A stretch of 64,000 nt of DNA. Origin: Cannabis sativa. Its lineage: Eukaryota > Streptophyta > Magnoliopsida > Rosales > Cannabaceae. Each line of letters opens with the position of its first letter. Position 1 is the stretch's first letter. The notes under the pieces were generated by a model. The model saw nothing but the letters and a program-made list of their open reading frames with translations. It was not told the origin of the DNA and did not search any database. Where the stretch lies: assembly GCF_029168945.1 (NCBI RefSeq), contig NC_083610.1, positions 76,499,580-76,563,579 of the forward strand, given 5' to 3'. Shown in pieces: positions 58,786 through 64,000 of this stretch. A program made the translations under genes and the position numbers.

Positions 58786-61525
58786 ATGAACCCAGGTGAG
58801 TCTTGGGAGCCCGAGCATTAGATCGACCAGGAGCTGCTTCAACTTCTGCACGAAGTCCACCCTCGTCTTCGTGCTAACTCTCCTTCTAGCGAAGGAAATT
58901 CTTCTGACTCCATACTCAGCCATAGGATGATGGCTCGTACGAAGAAAACCACGCGTCTGGTTGACGCTTCTGACCCTCTAGTGGCTCGGCTCGCCACTTT
59001 GCCCGACGCCGAACAGGATTTGGCAGTCCCGATGGAGGAGGACCGTGAGGGGGACGCTGAAGTCCAGGAGGTTGAGGAGTTGGACGAGGTGCGTCAGAGT
59101 AGTCCTCCCGCTGCGGAGGGAGACGAAGAGGTCGAACCCCGTAACTTCGGGGAGTACAATAAGGCTGGGCAACCGGTCAATGCTGACGGAGACATCCTGG
59201 TTGAGGGCGTAGACTACATCAGTGAGGAGCTTGCTGAGGCGATTCCTCACAGGAGGCAGGGTGCCTTGGGCGCCAGGTGGGTAAGTCCTCCGTCTAAGAT
59301 TTCGGAGGCACGCCTCCGCACTCTCGACCAGGATTGATACCTGGGCGAGCTGGACTGCTACATTCCCGCCCACGACAATCGTGCCACAAACCCTGATAAG
59401 GGGATGTGCGCCTGGTCGGGGGCTCACGGCCAGCAAGGGACGCTGATGCCCTTGCATAAGTACTTCAGGGATGTGGTAGACTTCTTCGGCCTCTGCCCGG
59501 CCCAGATTACTCCAAAAGGCATCAAGTATTTGTCCGCTCTCTTCATCCTCTACGCTTCCAAGGGATGGGATGCTCCTTCTCCCCACGAGGTCGCTTGGTT
59601 CTTTGACTTGAAGTCTACACCCAAGCAAGGCAGGTCGGGCTATTTTTACTTCTCTCAGCCAGGCTTCAAGTGGTTGAGCGACACGGATGACAAGGCCATC
59701 AGCAAAATAGGGTGTTTTGTTGATTAATACATCATGGTGAAGGATCCGAACATCACCCGGACTCGGTTTTAGCAGATTCCGACATATCACTGTCCTCTCC
59801 TCACCCTTACTCTTAGGGATAGAGCTCAGAAACTTGCCCGGCTGCCGGAGGAAGACAGGAATATCATTCAGTTGACCTCCAATGAGAATCTGGTGCAGTA
59901 CGGGCTTTACCCAGAGGACTTTTCTCCTAAGTCTGTGGCGGGGAAGAAGGGGAAGTCTGATACTGGCCGGCCTGAACGAACTCATCCGGAGAATGAGTTA
60001 ATTCAACTAAAGCGAGAGGCTAAGTTTAAGGGCGGTGCTAGGGCCAAGCAGTATGCTCAGGAGCCTATGAATCCTGAAGATGAAGCCGAGGCTGAGGCTG
60101 AGGCTGAGCAGGTGACCCCATTGAAGAGGAAGAAGAAAATCTTAACCACGCCCAGGCCTGTTGAACATGCAATTCGCATAAGGGAGCCCATTTCACCTGT
60201 TCGGCCATCCTATCCCTTTGCTGGAAAAGGGAAGGCTGTTATGTCTGAGATAAACTCGATGTCAGGTGATGATGAACTTTTCACTTTCTGGGCGGGTAGT
60301 CACTCTGCGTTTTACTTCTTTTTTAGCTTCTTGTCTTTCATGCTTTGTATTTTCTACTGGTTTTTTCTAACCACGCAGTTTTTGTTCTGTGCAGACATGT
60401 CTCGATAGATGCTTGATGCTCTAAGGAAGAGGATGGGAAGAAGCTCTAGCGCCTCCCCTCCGGCCAAGAAGCTTAAGGGCGGAGAGGGATCCTCGGAGAA
60501 GAGACCTTCTAGAGAGGTTATTGATCTTTCCGAGGAGCTGACTGCTGCAAATCCTTCTACTCCCAAATCTGCCAAGTCTAAGGAGTCTGGACCACCAACA
60601 ACTGGGTCTGAACTGGTCATAAGGATCCCTGAGCGGGTGCAGGCACCAACTCCACCCGTGCCCGTGCTGCCGGAGGACAAGAAGGGCAAGGAGATGTTGG
60701 CCCAATACATGAACCGGCTGGTTCCTGAGGTCAGTGAGCAACTGGCTGGCGCTGATAACGACTCATCTCTAGATGTGTTGGTGGGCGGAGTCTTGAAGAA
60801 GCTCACCAGGGTTAGTCTTTTTTGATACTTTCCTTTTAACTTTTCATACTTAGCTCCATATGCTGACTTTTTTCCTTTATGCAGGCCAGTTTGAAGTTGG
60901 CTTACACTTACTCGCGGGCTAAATCTGCTACTTCCAAGAGTGCGGGTCTGTCCGACACCTTGAGGGCGGAGGCGGACATGGCCAAGAAGGAAGCTGAGGA
61001 GGCCAGGGCAGAAACTGGAGCTGTTCGGCATGAGTTGGGTGAAGCCAACAAGAAGCTGTTTGCTGGCGAGAAGAAGATCTCCGTACTAACAAAGGACCTC
61101 GAGGCTGCTGATCGCTTTGAGGAAACCATCGAGATCTTATCTGCTGAAGTGAACAGTCTTCAGGATGAGAGGAGTTCTCTGCGGCAAGTTCTTCTTCGGC
61201 TAAAGGAGGAGATGGACGCCAAGGTGACCGAGGCAGACCATTTGAAGGAGAAGGCCAATGCTTTTGAGACTGTCGGCCTCGAGCTCTTCTCTGATTTCTA
61301 GAAGGCTAATCCCCAGGCCAATTTTGACTACTTGGGCGACGCTAAGGACATGTACCTTGACTACTGCGCGACCCAAGTTGCCTATGGGGGAAAGAGGTGG
61401 CTGCTTCAACTTCCAGCCAAGCTTCTGACCAGGCTGCTGATGCTTCTCCTGCTCGAACAACAGATCCTCCTGCTCCAGTTGGCTCAGAAGAACCGAACCA
61501 AGAGCCTGGGACTCCAGCTGTTTAA
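58786..61525 (+). pseudogene. Tat-2 antisense ORF (aORF-2): Transposase_28-like domain plus coiled coil
   Basis: The ATG at 58786 opens MNPGESWEPEH, then a TAG, and the same frame continues. Order: an acidic N-terminal region (about 58980-59160); a domain at about 59400-59720 (MPLHKYFRDVVDFFGLCPAQ, YLSALFILYASKGW, SGYFYFSQPGFKWL) matching the plant 'putative gypsy type transposon' family (Transposase_28); a basic linker; a nuclear-signal-like KRKKK near 60128; a coiled coil rich in Ala, Glu and Lys (60940-61280); and a Ser/Pro tail ending GTPAV with TAA at 61523. Likely introns are 60296-60394 (99 bp, GT-AG) and 60811-60884 (74 bp, GTTAGT...GCAG), both keeping frame. Stops occur at 58819, 59335, 59725, 59770, 60406 and 61299, plus a frameshift near 61390. 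Biochemical role unknown. Confidence 0.78.
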
Positions 61526-62044
61526 ACACTTCTCTTTTTATCTCCTATTTATATATATTATATGTGGCCTCAAGGCCTTTAAGACATCGTGACCGACCAA
61601 GCGGTCTTTAAACTTGGAATTATTTTTCATTTTTTGGACAACGGGCTGACCGGGCAGCTTTTAATCCCGGTACTAAATGCTTTTGACATCTTTAATGAAT
61701 TTCATTCTCTGTTTATAATTACCGTGCAATTGTGATTGTTTTATGTTTACCAAATGCTTTGTACAGGTATAGGTGCCCCCCAAGTGACCGAGCAGACGTA
61801 TGACTCTTGGTCACTTGTCTTTCGCAAATATATTGCTTTTCTGTTCGGTGTTTTGGGTTCGACTGAACCTTTTGTATGCACTTTAGGTAAATTATAATCA
61901 TGCTGATTTTTTCGACTCAATAGAATTGGAAATACTATCTTTATTCTTTTATTGATCGAAAATGTATTTGTTATCGTAGTAACTTACATCAGAGCTAGTG
62001 ATCTAATTTGATCTTTTAGCTTAACATGACATAAAACAAATAAG
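61526..62044. other. Tat-2 non-coding spacer
   Basis: Between the 3' ends of aORF-2 and pol. It has short repeated phrases such as gaccgaccaagcggtc and ctgaccgggcag, but no gene. Confidence 0.55.
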
Positions 62045-62237
62045 AAACTGTACTTTAAAGTGGTCTACCAGACCTGAGTACTTTGTTTCTGAAGCCTTTG
62101 CGCGTAGTCCGCCCAAGAGGCCATTCACTTAGAAGTGAATGTTCAATAGTACTTTAATGTGGTCTACCGGACCTGAATACTTTGAAATGGTCTATCCGAC
62201 CTCAGTACTTTGAAGTGGTCTACCCGACCTGAGTACT
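62045..62237. repeat. Tandem repeats of about 28 bp at the Tat-2 pol end
   Basis: Units of the form GTACTTTGAAGTGGTCTACC plus CGACCTGA: one at about 62049 and three in tandem from about 62150 to 62237, adjoining the pol stop codon. Confidence 0.8.
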
Positions 62238-64000
62238 CTATTGGTAGTATTTCCTTAAATGTTCTCCATTCCAGTACCGTGGTACTAGAATGAGTTGTAT
62301 TTTTTCGTTATACTTACCCAGCTTGTATGCTCCGGAGTCGAGAACTTTGACCACCTGGTATGGTCCTTCCCAGTTGGGTCCTAGTACACCTGACGTGCTG
62401 TCTTTGGTGTTTAGGAATACCCTTCTTAGGACCATATCTCCCACAAAGAATTTTCGAGTTTTTACTTGTTTGTTGAAATACCGAGCCACTTTTTGTTGAT
62501 GAGCTACCAACTTTAAGTTTGCAGTTGCTCGTTTTTCTTCGATTTCATCAAGTGATTCTGTAAGGAGTATGTGATTAGTACCTTGATCGTACGTCAACCT
62601 TCTGTGGGACGGTGGTTCGAGTTCGACGGGCAGCATAGCTTCATAACCGTACGCCATTGCAAATGGTGTCTGACCGGTTGCTATTTTTTCTGTTGTACGG
62701 TATGACCATAGAACTTCGGGGAGTTCTTCTGGCCAATTTCCTTTGGCATCTTCAAGTTTCTTCTTTAGTGTATCCTTCAAGGTCTTGTTGACTACTTCAA
62801 CTTGACCGTGTGCTTGGGGATGTGCCACTGCGGAGAAGCTTTTGATGATACCATGGTTCGCACAGAAATCAGTGAAAGATTGAGTGTCGAACTGTTTGCC
62901 GTTGTTCAAAACTATTTTGTATGGTAGTCCAAACCGGCATATGATGTTCTTCACTACAAAGTCTTGAACCTTCTTTGATGTGATAGTTGCGAGTGGTTCG
63001 GCTTCAGTCCACTTAGTAAAGTAGTCGACTGCTACCACTGCGTACTGCACTCCGCCTTTACCTTTAGGTAACTGTCCGATTAGGTCAATTCCCTAAATGG
63101 CAAAGGGCCACGGACTTTGCATTTGTGTCAGCTTGTTGGGCGAAGCTCTTGGTATCTTTGAAAATCTCTGACATTTGTCGCACTTCTTGACATAAGCTTT
63201 CGAATCTTCAATCATCGTCGGTCAGAAGTAGCCTTACCTTAGGATTTTCTTTGATAAGCTCTGTCCAGCTGCATGATTTCCACAGAATTCGTCGTGAACT
63301 TCATATAAAAGCCGTGCAGCTTCATTTGGTGTGACGCATCTGAGTAATGGCATTGAGAATCCTCTTTTGTACATGATCCTTTCTACGATGATGTACCGTG
63401 CTGCCTTTCTTCTCATTTTCTGAGCTTCATTTCGGTTATCTGGGAGTTCTCCAGAGTTGAGATAGGCTGCTATTGGCGTCATCCAGTTCGGAGATGTGTC
63501 AATCATTTCGATTTCTTCCGTGCCGGTGATGCTAGGCTCTTCATGAAACTGGATCGGGACCAGGTTTGCCTTGTCACTTATATTATTGCTCGCCAATCGG
63601 GCTAACGCATCTGCTGTTGTATTTTCTTCTCTTGGAATTTGTCTGAGGCTGTAGCTTTTGAATTGTGTGAGCAGATCATGTATTTTGCTCAGATATGCTA
63701 TCATTTTTTTCTCCCCGAGCCTCGTATTCGCCAGATACATGATTTACCACTAGCTGTGAATCACTGCAGATCTCAATGTGCTCGACCTTCATCTCCTTCG
63801 CTAATTTGAGTCCAGCGATTAGGGCTTCATATTCGACCTCGTTGTTGGAGGCTTTGAATCCAAATTTGACCGCTGCATGCAAGTGTTGCCCTTCAGGTGT
63901 GACAAGGGCAATTCCTGCGACGGATAGCTGATCTGTGGCCGACCCATCCACATGCAGCTTCCAAGTCGGTTTGTTTTAAGTGTTGCTCGGCTGTGGTGTT
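62238..64000 (-). pseudogene. Tat-2 Pol: additional RNase H and integrase (5' partial)
   Basis: From the right edge the minus strand reads WKLHVDGSATDQLSVAGIAL (first RNase H Asp), NEVEYEALIAGLKLAKEM (Glu) and EICSDSQLVVNHVSGEYEA (Asp), the extra RNase H of Tat elements. A frame change near 63700 is followed by 63740-63234 with the RNase H end and integrase zinc region (EVHDEFCGNHAAGQSLSKKI). After stops at about 63233, 63224 and 63093 the integrase core runs to 62238: VAVDYFTKWTEAEP (first Asp), VLNNGKQFD where the second catalytic Asp is Asn, HPQAHGQVEVVNKTLK (Glu), and the tail YWNGEHLRKYYQ. The active site is therefore broken. Confidence 0.88.

Larger units (their letters stand above)
57284..64000 (-). 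mobile_element. Tat-lineage Ty3-gypsy element with antisense ORF (Tat-2), 5' part off-window
   Basis: From left to right on the plus strand: 3' LTR, complement of a polypurine tract, aORF promoter and spliced aORF (plus), tandem repeats, then integrase and RNase H on the minus strand. The extra RNase H of the type seen in Tat elements (WKLHVDGSATDQ at the right edge) and the antisense gene place it in the Tat lineage. Most in-frame stops could derive from single C-to-T or G-to-A changes. Confidence 0.88.

Noticed and set aside
58978..59985. A 335-codon minus-strand ORF
   Set aside because: It is the shadow of aORF-2 in GC-richer coding DNA; the plus strand has the family motifs, promoter and splice sites.

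Overview
This window is plant nuclear DNA, almost certainly from a eudicot: AT-rich, intron-bearing and packed with nested transposable elements. Landmarks are Ty1-copia and Ty3-gypsy elements primed by initiator tRNA-Met, a plant LINE tail, a Cassandra-type 5S-bearing LTR, Helitrons, a Pack-MULE and several MITEs. I found no intact host gene, no tRNA or rRNA gene and no CRISPR. The species cannot be fixed from the sequence alone.

Layout. 1-1702: 3' part of a LINE with a poly(A) tail, inserted in the 5' LTR of a degenerate plus-strand copia element (copia-1, to 9774). A 2.1 kb gypsy solo LTR (3037-5179) interrupts the copia-1 gag. 9775-13432: MITEs and gene-free AT-rich DNA. 13433-13794: Cassandra-type LTR. 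About 13830-20750: a gutted Tat-lineage gypsy element (Tat-1), with gag joined to the last residues of integrase and followed by a long antisense gene (aORF-1). 21392-41169: a minus-strand copia element (copia-2) with a perfect 5-bp target-site duplication (TSD). It was split first by a CACTA-like element (25812-36552), which was then split by a young chromovirus of the Tekay/Del type (26999-35869); a second gypsy solo LTR (36917-38984) sits in its gag. 42006-45542 and 45557-47181: two head-to-tail Helitrons, the first carrying exons of a kinesin motor gene and an RPA-like fragment. 47182-50840: MITEs, a possible solo LTR and a small CACTA-like element. 50841-57283: a third copia element (copia-3, minus), interrupted by a Pack-MULE (53158-54547) with the N-terminal part of plastid 3-phosphoglycerate dehydrogenase. 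57284 to the window end: a second Tat-lineage gypsy element (Tat-2, minus) with a 3' LTR, an antisense aORF with its own TATA box and introns, and RNase H plus integrase running off the edge.

How it fits together. The locus is a stratified insertion record; many layers can be ordered from target-site duplications and from host-element reading frames that resume across the insert. The points most worth following are the antisense aORFs of the two Tat elements (promoter, 5' UTR intron, spliced body with a gypsy-type 'Transposase_28'-like domain and coiled coil), the two gene-capture events (kinesin in a Helitron, PGDH in a Pack-MULE), and a dyad motif TGAGTC-N4/5-GACTCA kept in three diverged gypsy LTRs.
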